From positions 62,001 to 126,000 of the forward strand of contig NZ_JYGE01000004.1 of NCBI RefSeq assembly GCF_003012055.1: 64,000 bases of DNA, read 5' to 3'. This DNA is from Peptostreptococcus russellii (lineage in GTDB: Bacteria > Bacillota > Clostridia > Peptostreptococcales > Peptostreptococcaceae). Below, piece after piece: positions 18,283 to 26,460 of this stretch. The notes beneath the pieces are model-generated. The model searched no databases. It saw only the letters and a list, made by a program, of their open reading frames with translations, and had not been told where the DNA came from. Numbering within the stretch: the stretch's first letter is position 1; each line of letters opens with the position of its first letter. A program made the position numbers and the translations under genes.

Positions 18283-19041
18283 CTATACTAATGCTCTCAA
18301 GATTCCGTCCCTATATTCATTAGGTGACAGTACCATTGGCATATTACACATATCAATTATAGATGTACCGCCTTCGAAACCACTAGGCTCTTCAGGGAAT
18401 AATAAATTGTCGTACATTGCGCCCTGTCCTGCAACTTGCTTTACTAATACAACTTTCTTTTTTCCTGGTGAAATCTTGTCTAAATATTCATATGAACCGC
18501 TTGCACTTCTACCATCAACTGTCTTAAGTGCTTTTCTAATTTCTTGTATAAAATTATCACAAGCTCTAAAGCAAGCATTTGGAAGCTTTCTATCAAATGG
18601 CAATCCACCCTTTATAGTAACGTCCATATGTATTATATAGTCTTTCGTATCAGGTGTACCCCTTCTACCAAATATCATTTGCTCACTCAGTATACCTTCA
18701 GATGATCCAAATTCATGCATCTGTCTACCATCTTCATCTACGCCAGTCAACATTACGCAAACACCAGTCAAAGTATGAGTTATACCTTCACCTATATCTC
18801 CTAAAACCTTTGTAGAAACAGGTATTATATCCATAATTGTATTAATTTGCCTGTCATAATCTCCAGGCTGTATAATCTCTAACTTTATATCACTGATTAA
18901 ATCATCAGCTGCTTTCAATTCTTCAATCTTATCTTGAACTATCTCAAGAATATCGCCTTTGATTGCAAATCTTTCGCCATATTCTACCTTGTTTATAGCA
19001 AAAGGTTTAATTACAAGACGTCTAAGAATTCTTTCGTCCAT
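18283..19041 (-). CDS. prdD: Proline reductase-associated protein PrdD (PrdA N-terminal paralogue)
   Basis: 252 residues that align with the large (N-terminal) part of mature PrdA, lacking the first 160 or so residues. Shared blocks include the GDIGEGITHTLTGVCVMLTG region, EFGSSEGIL, GQGAMYDNLLFPEEP and VLSPNEYRDGILRAL. The protein ends at the position where PrdA is cleaved. With prdE it therefore looks like a PrdA split into two genes. A GGTGG ribosome site precedes ATG 19041. Role unknown; perhaps a structural or regulatory partner of the reductase. Confidence 0.88.
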   Translation of the reverse strand: MDERILRRLVIKPFAINKVEYGERFAIKGDILEIVQDKIEELKAADDLISDIKLEIIQPGDYDRQINTIMDIIPVSTKVLGDIGEGITHTLTGVCVMLTGVDEDGRQMHEFGSSEGILSEQMIFGRRGTPDTKDYIIHMDVTIKGGLPFDRKLPNACFRACDNFIQEIRKALKTVDGRSASGSYEYLDKISPGKKKVVLVKQVAGQGAMYDNLLFPEEPSGFEGGTSIIDMCNMPMVLSPNEYRDGILRALV

Positions 19042-19070
19042 AATATGACCACCTTTGGTATAAAATTAGC

Positions 19071-19102
19071 AATTAAGAATAAAAAAATCAATATTCTTAA
19101 TT
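19071..19102 (-). other. Stem-loop before prdD
   Basis: ATTAAGAATA pairs with TATTCTTAAT around a T-rich loop, just upstream of the prdD ribosome site. It is the second of two hairpins in the prdB-prdD gap. Confidence 0.5.
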
Positions 19103-19111
19103 TTCAAAATA

Positions 19112-19153
19112 GTAAACTTACATCCCCTACATTGCTATAGAGGATGAGTTTAC
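19112..19153 (-). other. Stem-loop after prdB
   Basis: GTAAACT and CATCC pair with GGATG and AGTTTAC, giving a 12-base-pair stem with a small bulge and a loop of about 15 bases. Followed by TATTTTG in the minus direction. It may act as a partial terminator or protect the 3' end of prdA-prdB mRNA. Confidence 0.55.
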
Positions 19154-19209
19154 AATTTTATATTTCTATATTTTTATTTCCAATCACAATCAATTTGATT
19201 ATCAGCTAA

Positions 19210-19941
19210 CTATATAGCAGCGTGATATTCAAATGGTAGTGGAACTATCTTACCTGCTGAAGGAATAGCAATTAACTGCTCTAAAGTTGCCTTTAGTATT
19301 CCTGTCTGCATTTCGATATTGTGTGGTTCACCAGCGTTAGCACCCATTGGTACTAATGGAGCTACGGCTCTTGGAGTACCATTCTGTCTAACTACTGGAG
19401 GAAGTGCTGCTATTATTATTGTAGGTATACCAGCTTCCTCTATTGCTCTCTGCACGATCACGGCAGTTCTATGACAAGTACCTCAGCCAGCTGTCATAAC
19501 AACGCCATCCACACCTTCTTCTTTTAACTTTTCAGCTATTGCTGGTCCAGTTTCGTGTGTGAATGCATCCTGGTTTCCACCGCCACCCATGAAAGTGTAG
19601 TGACAAGGAGCAACGCCCTTTATGAATCCTTCCTTAGCAAGTTCGTGTAATCTTTCGATTGGGAACATGCAGTTTACGTCTCTATTTACGTCAGAGTTAT
19701 CGTATCCACCATGAGATACCATAAGATCTTCTGGAGTAGCTGTGTCTGGAACCATTCTAAATCCAGTATCACCTGCTAGGTTGAATTTTTCATCACTCTT
19801 CATATGTACACCGGCAGCTGAAGCCAATGCTATTACCATTTCATTTAATGGTTTTGTAACAGGAGTCCAAACTGGAGGTGGTGTTATTGGAACATATATC
19901 TCTGATTGAAGTCCTGGAACTGTTGTTAACTTACGACTCAT
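19210..19941 (-). CDS. prdB: D-proline reductase selenoprotein subunit PrdB (Sec at residue 153)
   Basis: Catalytic selenoprotein of D-proline reductase, which opens the ring of D-proline to 5-aminovalerate using electrons from a dithiol or PrdC. The reading frame is continuous for 243 residues except for a TGA at 19485-19483; the context MTAG-U-GTCHRTAV matches the conserved UxxC redox centre, so I read TGA as selenocysteine. An annotation pipeline that stops at TGA would split it at 19483. ATG 19941 follows GGGAGAG. selA, selB and selD are 10 kb away. Part of the prdA-to-prdF operon. Confidence 0.95.
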
Positions 19942-19967
19942 TATATTTCTCTCCCTTCAAAATAGAT

Positions 19968-20339
19968 CTAAATTTCTGATTCAAGTTCTTTAATTTTAAT
20001 CTTTTTTTCCAAATCAGCTAAGATAGCCGTTTTTTCTAAGATTTCTTTTTCAAGTCTTGTCAGATTTTCAATCTTCTTTTCTTCTTCTACTTTTTGCTGA
20101 CTAACTATTTTTCTCAAATATTCCTCGTTAGGTTCTGGACGTAATACCTCTGGGTTGCTTAACATAAATCCAACTTCATGTCCTACCTGAGGATTATAGT
20201 CAGTAATAAGCATTCTGTTTGGTATTTTAAATTGTCCAAGCCTACCTTTTAAGTCTATTGTGACAGCGCCACCTTCAACATTAGTGATGACACCCTCATA
20301 ATATTTTTCTGAGGATATATATCTTAAATCTTCTTCCAT
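19968..20339 (-). CDS. Conserved prd-operon protein of unknown function (CBO2463/CBO2479-like)
   Basis: A 123-residue protein between prdA and prdB, in the place of the small unnamed gene found there in Clostridioides and Clostridium botulinum. The first 80 residues look like a small beta domain (EGVITNVEGGAVTIDLKGRL, with QVGHEVGFML after it), recalling S1-like or OB folds; the last 50 form a charged coiled coil (VEEEKKIENLTRLEKEIL). Start ATG 20339 follows AAAGGGG. No catalytic motif is visible. It may assist assembly or Sec insertion, but this is a guess. Confidence 0.75.
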   Translation of the reverse strand: MEEDLRYISSEKYYEGVITNVEGGAVTIDLKGRLGQFKIPNRMLITDYNPQVGHEVGFMLSNPEVLRPEPNEEYLRKIVSQQKVEEEKKIENLTRLEKEILEKTAILADLEKKIKIKELESEI

Positions 20340-20402
20340 TTTATCCCCTTTCAATAAAAAGTTCTTTGAACAAAATTAATTATTATTTATCAATTATATA
20401 GA

Positions 20403-22304
20403 TTACTTGCTTTCTACTGGAGTATAAGTATCCTTAACTACACCAGCATCTATATCTTCTCTTTCGTATAATCTACTTCTCTTTTCAGTCATGTTAAGAG
20501 TAGTTTCATTATCTTCTAAAGGAATAGTTACTCCTAGAGCACTTTCTATAGCATCTATATTATTTAACTTAACGTTGTTATTCCACTTTCTTTCAGGAGC
20601 CTTAACTTCTTCTCCTTCAATAGCGTTCTTTAACATAGCTACTATTCTGTGAGCTTCTTCTGGAGCTAGAGTATTGTTTTCAAGTATTTCATTTTCTATA
20701 CCCTGTCTAGACTTGTTGTTGTCTACCATGTGAGTCATGTACTTATTACCAACAACTAGAGCACCCTGAACAGCACAGAAAGATACACCTACTACTGGTA
20801 TTCCTCTCATACCTATCTGTTCGATATGTGAAGCGAAGTCTATATGGTTGTTACCGAAACCTTCAGTAGTTACTACTGCTCCGTCAACTTCCATAGATTC
20901 AACTAACATACCTAATCTCTTAGATACATAGAACTTTTCTGAGTTAGCCTGAGGTGATCCAACGAATACTACACCTACTAGGTCTAGTTCATCATCTTCC
21001 ATTACTCTCTTAACTAATGGCTCTCTCCAGTAATGTCTTGACATTTCCTTAGAAGCAGGTCCTATACAAGTTAATGCATGGATACCACCATCTAATACTT
21101 CAAGTGGAGATAATACAACTGGAACGTTTCCTAAGTCAACGTTAGGTCTAGCGCCTAAAGTACCAACTGGTTCAACTGGTAGTATTAGGTTATCATGCAT
21201 AGCACCCTGTCCCATTATTTCCTTTACTATAACTACTTTTCTCTTTCCAGTTCTTCTGTACTGCTTGATTTCCTCAGTATCAACTACTAAAGATTCATCT
21301 TCAACAGCCTTAAGAGCTTCTCTTATTTCCTGAGTTATGTAGTCAAATGCCTTATGAGCTGCAAGAGGTCCTGGTCTTTCCATGTTAGTACCTTCTTTTA
21401 TAGTTACCTGTCCCTTAATGAATATTTCACCAAAGTCAGCTGCACCTGGTCTACCCCACATCATTGTTGTATCCATTGCACCTTCAGATGAACCGAACTC
21501 ACCTATCTGAACACCATTTGCATCAGTACCAGTAAGTACCATTACAACACCGTCAAGAACTCTAGTAACACCTTCACCAAGATCTCCTGATTCCTTAGTT
21601 GCTACTGGCTGTAAGTCAAGAACTGCTTCTGAGTATTCATTGTATCTGTCCTGAGTTATTATATCTAACTTCATGTCATATACAAGTTTTTCAGTATCTA
21701 CAGCTTCCTTACATATTTCTTCTGGATGTCTTATTGTAAGAGTAGTTCCGTTGATTTCAGTTACATCACCGAATTCAACCTTATCTATCTTATAGTGCTT
21801 CTTAGTAAGACTTCTTATTAACTTTGTTTCTTCCTTTATTACTTCACCAGCTGGAGCTGCTTCTACTATTGTACCAGCCTGTCCTGCTGCTGCAGCGATT
21901 CCTGTAGGTATTTCAAGGTTTATATCCTTACCTTCACCTATATGAATCTTTATTGTTCCACCTAAAGCAGATGGAGCTGCTACTGTAGCTGTTGGAGCTG
22001 CTGTTTCTTCAGCTTCTTCTTCAACATCTTCTTCAGTTTCTTCTACTAATTCAGAATACCCTTCCATATTATCTGTAGTCATTGGAGCAAGTGCATCTAA
22101 AGTTTCCTTCATTGTAGCACCTAGCGCCTGACCAATTGTTAGAGCATTTTCTGGAATTTCCAGTAAACCAGAATCAATTAGGTCTGGGAATATAGCTGGA
22201 TCTTCAAGATTTGCCGCCTCTACTACTGTTCCTGCTTCAAATCTGCAACAGCAGACTGCTGGATCATTAGCATGAGCTTTTGCTGTTTCATTAGTTATTG
22301 ACAT
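20403..22304 (-). CDS. prdA: D-proline reductase proprotein PrdA (pyruvoyl-forming)
   Basis: Precursor of the two non-selenium subunits of D-proline reductase. In Acetoanaerobium sticklandii the homologue cleaves itself at a cysteine, leaving a pyruvoyl group that binds substrate. Here the site is Thr412-Cys413 in HALTCIGPASKE, giving parts of about 412 and 221 residues. The N-terminus has a CCC cluster (residues 18-20) and a biotinyl/barrel-sandwich-like region ending in an acidic and Ala-rich linker (about 85-115). ATG 22304 follows AAGGAGG. Strongly biased codon use fits very high expression. Confidence 0.96.
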   Translation of the reverse strand: MSITNETAKAHANDPAVCCCRFEAGTVVEAANLEDPAIFPDLIDSGLLEIPENALTIGQALGATMKETLDALAPMTTDNMEGYSELVEETEEDVEEEAEETAAPTATVAAPSALGGTIKIHIGEGKDINLEIPTGIAAAAGQAGTIVEAAPAGEVIKEETKLIRSLTKKHYKIDKVEFGDVTEINGTTLTIRHPEEICKEAVDTEKLVYDMKLDIITQDRYNEYSEAVLDLQPVATKESGDLGEGVTRVLDGVVMVLTGTDANGVQIGEFGSSEGAMDTTMMWGRPGAADFGEIFIKGQVTIKEGTNMERPGPLAAHKAFDYITQEIREALKAVEDESLVVDTEEIKQYRRTGKRKVVIVKEIMGQGAMHDNLILPVEPVGTLGARPNVDLGNVPVVLSPLEVLDGGIHALTCIGPASKEMSRHYWREPLVKRVMEDDELDLVGVVFVGSPQANSEKFYVSKRLGMLVESMEVDGAVVTTEGFGNNHIDFASHIEQIGMRGIPVVGVSFCAVQGALVVGNKYMTHMVDNNKSRQGIENEILENNTLAPEEAHRIVAMLKNAIEGEEVKAPERKWNNNVKLNNIDAIESALGVTIPLEDNETTLNMTEKRSRLYEREDIDAGVVKDTYTPVESK

Positions 22305-22521
22305 AGCAAAAAACCTCCTTAAAAGTTAAAATTTAATTTATAACAAATATATATAGTCCTTACCGCAAAAAATTGTCTATTGTGTTTTAATTAAAATAAA
22401 ACGGTAATTCATTATACATATTTTTTTGTGAATTGATCTTTATACAGATCTCATAAATTATAAATACCCCTATTATACGTGTCTAAATTATAAAGCTATA
22501 CAATATTGATATTTATTTTTT

Positions 22522-22536
22522 TGTGACACTGTCACA
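22522..22536. promoter_or_regulatory. Palindrome in the prdA leader
   Basis: TGTGAC-ACT-GTCACA, perfect six-base arms. It lies about 110 bases downstream of the start expected from the proximal sigma-54 promoter and 218 bases before prdA. It resembles a dimeric repressor operator or a CRP/FNR-like site with a one-base-short spacer. Confidence 0.4.
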
Positions 22537-22657
22537 CTTCTTGCTGATGTATCTATATTATATATTATACTGTTAATTCTATTATAATACAAATACTCGT
22601 TATTTAACACCCTTTAAACAACTACTTAAACAAAACACACTATACGCTATAATATAT

Positions 22658-22674
22658 AGCAAAACAAATGCCAA
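22658..22674 (-). promoter_or_regulatory. Sigma-54 promoter, proximal, facing prdA
   Basis: On the minus strand TTGGCATTTGTTTTGCT fits the -24/-12 consensus (GG and GC exactly 12 bases apart). Transcription would start near 22646 and give a leader of about 340 bases before prdA. PrdR, a sigma-54 activator, is the adjacent gene. Confidence 0.75.
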
Positions 22675-22752
22675 CTTTTTCATTTTTATTATAAAAAAGT
22701 ATTTAGTCATATTTGCTTATTTTTTTAAATATATACTTTTACAATTGTTAGT

Positions 22753-22833
22753 TTAATATGAATAGAAAATATCTATAACTAAGATATATTTTTTCAATAT
22801 GTCTGTTTGCCGACACATTTTCTTAAAACTCAT
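22753..22833 (-). CDS. Possible 26-residue peptide in the prd control region
   Basis: ATG 22833 is preceded by AAGGAAG at suitable spacing and opens a frame beginning MSFKKMCRQTD and ending with an aromatic, hydrophobic stretch (LVIDIFYSY). It lies between the two sigma-54 promoters and overlaps a candidate PrdR site. No family recognised; may be chance. Confidence 0.18.
   Translation of the reverse strand: MSFKKMCRQTDILKKYILVIDIFYSY
22800..22815. promoter_or_regulatory. Candidate PrdR site 1
   Basis: TGTC-N8-GACA palindrome, about 125 bases upstream of the proximal sigma-54 promoter: typical position for an enhancer-binding activator. Confidence 0.45.
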
Positions 22834-22890
22834 TTAAAAAACTTCCTTCTTTTTTCGCATAAAAGACTACATACGTGTAAAACACTTATG

Positions 22891-22905
22891 TGTAAACGTT
22901 TATCA
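22891..22905. promoter_or_regulatory. Cre-like site (CcpA)
   Basis: TGTAAACGTTTATCA contains the TAAACGTTTA core of catabolite-response elements but has one extra base relative to the strict consensus. prd genes are under CcpA control in Clostridioides, so the site is plausible. Confidence 0.35.
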
Positions 22906-22942
22906 TAAGAAAAAAACTTCTTATGTCTGTTTTTCGTCTATA

Positions 22943-22958
22943 TGTCAAAAATCAGACA
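22943..22958. promoter_or_regulatory. Candidate PrdR site 2
   Basis: A second TGTC-N8-GACA palindrome, extended to TATGTC/GACATA. Same arm and spacer lengths as site 1, about 143 bases away. A half-site TATGTCTG lies alongside at 22923. Confidence 0.45.
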
Positions 22959-23303
22959 TAATATTTTATCTGTTTTTTAGTTGTTTCTTAGTACAACATT
23001 TCCATTTCTTAAACTTTCATTCAAAAATACCAATTTAAATTATTTTATAAAATTATATTTAAAATATATTTTTATAAAACATTCAAGTATTATATCAACC
23101 TTCTATCACTTGCTATATACTTGCGGTGTTTTTAATAAAACTTTTATTTAGTACAGATACTTTTAAAGTTAAGTATGTTTTAACTTTTTTATACATATAA
23201 TCAGATAATTATAAACATATATAAGTAAATGTCTAAATTTTTAAAACTACACATACAACACTACAATCTTGTTTTCACAAAATAAACACTCGCCTATCAT
23301 ATA

Positions 23304-23320
23304 AGCAAACAGCGTGCCAA
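23304..23320 (-). promoter_or_regulatory. Sigma-54 promoter, distal, perfect consensus
   Basis: TTGGCACGCTGTTTGCT on the minus strand is a full match to the -24/-12 consensus. Start would be near 23292, nearly 1 kb upstream of prdA, with no recognisable gene in between. It may give a long leader, a regulatory RNA or a back-up prd promoter. The rest of 22305-23773 is AT-rich with no other gene I can support. Confidence 0.75.
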
Positions 23321-23773
23321 CTTATCCTTTTACCTTATTAATAAAGTTTTTATCTATTTCTCTTAATTTTACTACAGTTTTTATCTATCCTATTTATTTT
23401 TATCTTTTTATTTTCTAAAAACGTTTTTTTATCAACAACTTTTTATGTTCAATTTTAATACAACTGTACAACTTTTAGACGTTTTTATATTTAAAATCGT
23501 TTTTATAGGTTATTTTTTTACTTTTCATCTATATATGTTCTTCTTAAAATACATTTATTTTTTGATATTTTTATATTTTTTTCTTATTTTTAAATGTGTT
23601 TTTATCTTTTTATTATATCTACTACTATTTTACTCTTATAAGACCTTATTTAAATAAATTAAGTATCTTTTTTAGGGTGCAAAAAAAGATGTTCAATTTT
23701 ATTACAGTTAAACTGTGTAAATTTAAACATCTCTTTTTATATTTATATTCTAAATATTTTCAGTATATTTATT

Positions 23774-25534
23774 TTAATTCTCAATATTGTACTGATTTAT
23801 CTTATAGTACAGTGTTGTTCTAGGTATATTCAGTATCTTGGCAGCCTTACTCTTATTACCCTTTGACATTTCAAGAGCTTCATTTATTTTATTTATCTCT
23901 AGTATTTCAATTGCTCTATTTAAATCCATTGGATAAACTACATTGCTAGGTTTTTTAACTGCCTCTATTATATACTCTGGTATATCGTCTACTTCTAAAG
24001 TTGGCTTTGATGATAAAACTACCATATTTTCAATAGTATTTTTCAATTCTCTAATATTCCCTTTCCAGCGGTACTTTTCTAGCACCTTAAAAGCTTCCTT
24101 GCTTATTTTTAGGAAAGGTTTACCATTTTCCTTACATTGTTCTTCCAAGAAATGATATATTAGTATTCCTACATCTTCATTTCTCTCTCTCAATGGTGGA
24201 AGTTTTATCTCAACTACATTCAATCTATAAAATAAATCTTCTCTAAACTTCTCTTCTCTTACCATTTCTTTTAAATCTTTATTAGTTGCAGAAATTATCC
24301 TTACATCAACCTTGATCATTTCTCTGCCACCAACTCTCATAAATTCTCTCTCTTGAAGCACACGTAAAAGTTTAACCTGCATATTTAAAGGCATATCGCC
24401 TATTTCATCCAAAAATACTGTACCATTATTGGCTAACTCAAATATACCGCTTTTACCATTTTTCGTAGCTCCAGTAAAGGCACCTGGTGCATATCCAAAG
24501 AATTCACTTTCAAATAGCTCCTGAGGTATTGCACTACAATTTACGGGAATAAATGTACCTTCCCTCTCACTATATTTATGAATTGCTCTTGCAAATACTT
24601 CCTTACCAGTTCCACTTTCACCATTTAACATTATTGAACTGTTAGTTTTAGCTACTTGCTTAGCAATATTCTTTGCTTTTTCAAATGGATAACTCTTACC
24701 TAGAATCTGATCAAATTCATTTTTTGATAGCGATTTCACTTCATCTTCTAAATATGCCAGTCTATCATTAGCAACCTCAAGTTCCTGAGATAGCTTAGTT
24801 GCATCTGTAATATCAACTTCTGTACATACAACTCCAACAAATTCATCATTATAATATATAGGGTTCGCTTGAACAAAACCGTATAAATCAGTATTATCAT
24901 CTATTTTTTTAGAATAGTAAAAATCATTCATACTTTCTCTAGTTGTCAACACCCTTTCCATTATGGTATCTTCTAGAAAATCATTCATATTTTCTCCAAC
25001 CATATCACTGGCACGGATATCATATCTTTCTTCCATGAATTTGTTCCAAAGTATGACTACTCCATTCTTATCAATCGCTGCAATACCTTCATTTATCTGT
25101 TCAGTAACATACTTTAGTGTTACAAACTTTTCTTCTAAAGTAGAATAATTATTATACTTTATATTCTTCTCAGTCATATATCCTACAATTTCATCATCTT
25201 TATCTATAATTATATTAACATAAGCTCCATTGTCCAATAAATCTCTAAATGATGAAAAATCATAGTCACTTCTTACCAATTTAAAATCCCTATTTATAAC
25301 ACTCTTAACTTCAACATCTCTATATTTAAAATCATATCTTTCAATTATTTCCGACATATCTAAAATAGATAAGTAACCTGCAATTGTATTACTAAGGCTA
25401 TCCATTACTATTATTAGCTTATTTTCAGTAACCATATATTCAAATACTTCTCCTATGGTACAGTAGTCCTTTACAATTTTAAAGTCCTTTTGAATTACAT
25501 TGTCAAAAGACTCTTTGATGGGGACACCAAACAT
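23774..25534 (-). CDS. prdR: PrdR, sigma-54-dependent activator of proline reductase genes
   Basis: Proline-responsive regulator that activates prd genes in Clostridioides. Order of parts: two CBS-like modules (about 1-130), a PAS domain (about 150-250, INEGIAAIDKNGVVILWNKF), the AAA+ domain with Walker A GESGTGKE, the sigma-54 contact loop GAFTGA and Walker B FLDEIGD, and a C-terminal Fis-type helix-turn-helix (GNKSKAAKILNIPRTTLYYK). I start it at ATG 25534, after TGGAGGTG; a longer in-frame start exists but lacks a ribosome site. 586 residues. Divergent from prdC. Confidence 0.93.
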   Translation of the reverse strand: MFGVPIKESFDNVIQKDFKIVKDYCTIGEVFEYMVTENKLIIVMDSLSNTIAGYLSILDMSEIIERYDFKYRDVEVKSVINRDFKLVRSDYDFSSFRDLLDNGAYVNIIIDKDDEIVGYMTEKNIKYNNYSTLEEKFVTLKYVTEQINEGIAAIDKNGVVILWNKFMEERYDIRASDMVGENMNDFLEDTIMERVLTTRESMNDFYYSKKIDDNTDLYGFVQANPIYYNDEFVGVVCTEVDITDATKLSQELEVANDRLAYLEDEVKSLSKNEFDQILGKSYPFEKAKNIAKQVAKTNSSIMLNGESGTGKEVFARAIHKYSEREGTFIPVNCSAIPQELFESEFFGYAPGAFTGATKNGKSGIFELANNGTVFLDEIGDMPLNMQVKLLRVLQEREFMRVGGREMIKVDVRIISATNKDLKEMVREEKFREDLFYRLNVVEIKLPPLRERNEDVGILIYHFLEEQCKENGKPFLKISKEAFKVLEKYRWKGNIRELKNTIENMVVLSSKPTLEVDDIPEYIIEAVKKPSNVVYPMDLNRAIEILEINKINEALEMSKGNKSKAAKILNIPRTTLYYKINQYNIEN

Positions 25535-25729
25535 ATTTATACACCTCCAATACCTATTATATATCCAAACTTTATAACAAAAGCGGATTCTCAAATTAAA
25601 CTTTAAATCTACCCTAAGTAGTACTTTTCATAAAGCTAAAGTTTTTCTATTATTGTCTTTTAGCCTATTAATTATATCTATTTCTACTATGTGTTATTAG
25701 AAATTCTTACTAGAAATATAATATACTAT

Positions 25730-25778
25730 ATTTAATCTTAAATCTATACAATTTTGTATTTAAGATTAAATACAAAAT
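25730..25778. promoter_or_regulatory. Two overlapping, mutually exclusive inverted repeats
   Basis: ATTTAATCTTAAAT (25730-25743) is fully complementary to 25758-25771, while ATTTTGTATTTA (25751-25762) is fully complementary to 25767-25778. The two stems share bases, so only one can form. A related palindrome, TAATCTAA-N6-TTAGATTA, lies at 25911-25932. All are in the 0.9-kb prdR-prdC divergent gap. Confidence 0.55.
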
Positions 25779-26208
25779 TACTATAGTCTAGCAGGAAATT
25801 AATTCTATCTATCATTCTATCATATTTTTATATAATTATAATCATATTTTTCATATTATAATTATATGCAGGGATATAATAGATTATATCTATTATAGAT
25901 ATCGGTATAATCTAAGTTGTTTTAGATTAATAATTTAAATGACATGATATATTTATCTATTTTTAATCAATTAATTTAGTATTTTTTTATAAATGCTTTT
26001 AAAAATTTCTTTTTCCGAACTAACAAAATCGCTATAACGCTTGATATATAAGCTCTATAGTTTGAATTGACTTATTTTTTTTGAAAATCTCTACATTATA
26101 TATACCCATATTTAAGAAGTTTTTTCGATATATTTAAGTATTTTTTTTATATTCCATAATATTTTTCTGTTTTTATAAATTAATAAATTAACTTTTATAA
26201 ATTTACTA

Positions 26209-26236
26209 TTAACTTTTATCTATTATATGATATAAT
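26209..26236 (+). promoter_or_regulatory. Possible sigma-A promoter of prdC
   Basis: TTAACT, 16 bases, TATAAT. The -10 is perfect and the -35 weak. It would leave a leader of about 220 bases in which 26251-26261 can pair with 26329-26338. I see no sigma-54 promoter for prdC. Confidence 0.4.
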
Positions 26237-26460
26237 AAGAACGTGAGTACATGAGCTTGCTATAAATGGTTCTTTACCCACATCACTTTATGTTAATTTT
26301 TTAAATAAAACATATAAACTTAAACACTAGCAGCTCATATGCTTTTGACTTTTAGTCTAAAGTGTTTAGCTAAACAATACTTAATAAAACTAATACACTT
26401 AAAAATAAACTACAAATTATTAACACTACAGATTATTTATTATTTTAAGGAGGCAGGATT

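Noticed and set aside
19461-19485. Frameshift or nonsense mutation in prdB
   Set aside because: The TGA lies exactly in the known Sec position and both sides stay in frame, so it is recoding, not damage.
23445-23823. Plus-strand frames upstream of prdR
   Set aside because: Composed almost only of Phe, Leu, Ile and Tyr from T-rich DNA, with no ribosome site; low-complexity artefacts.
26209-26460. Sigma-54 promoter for prdC
   Set aside because: The GAGTACATGAGCTTGCT stretch has TTGCT but lacks the GG element at the right distance.
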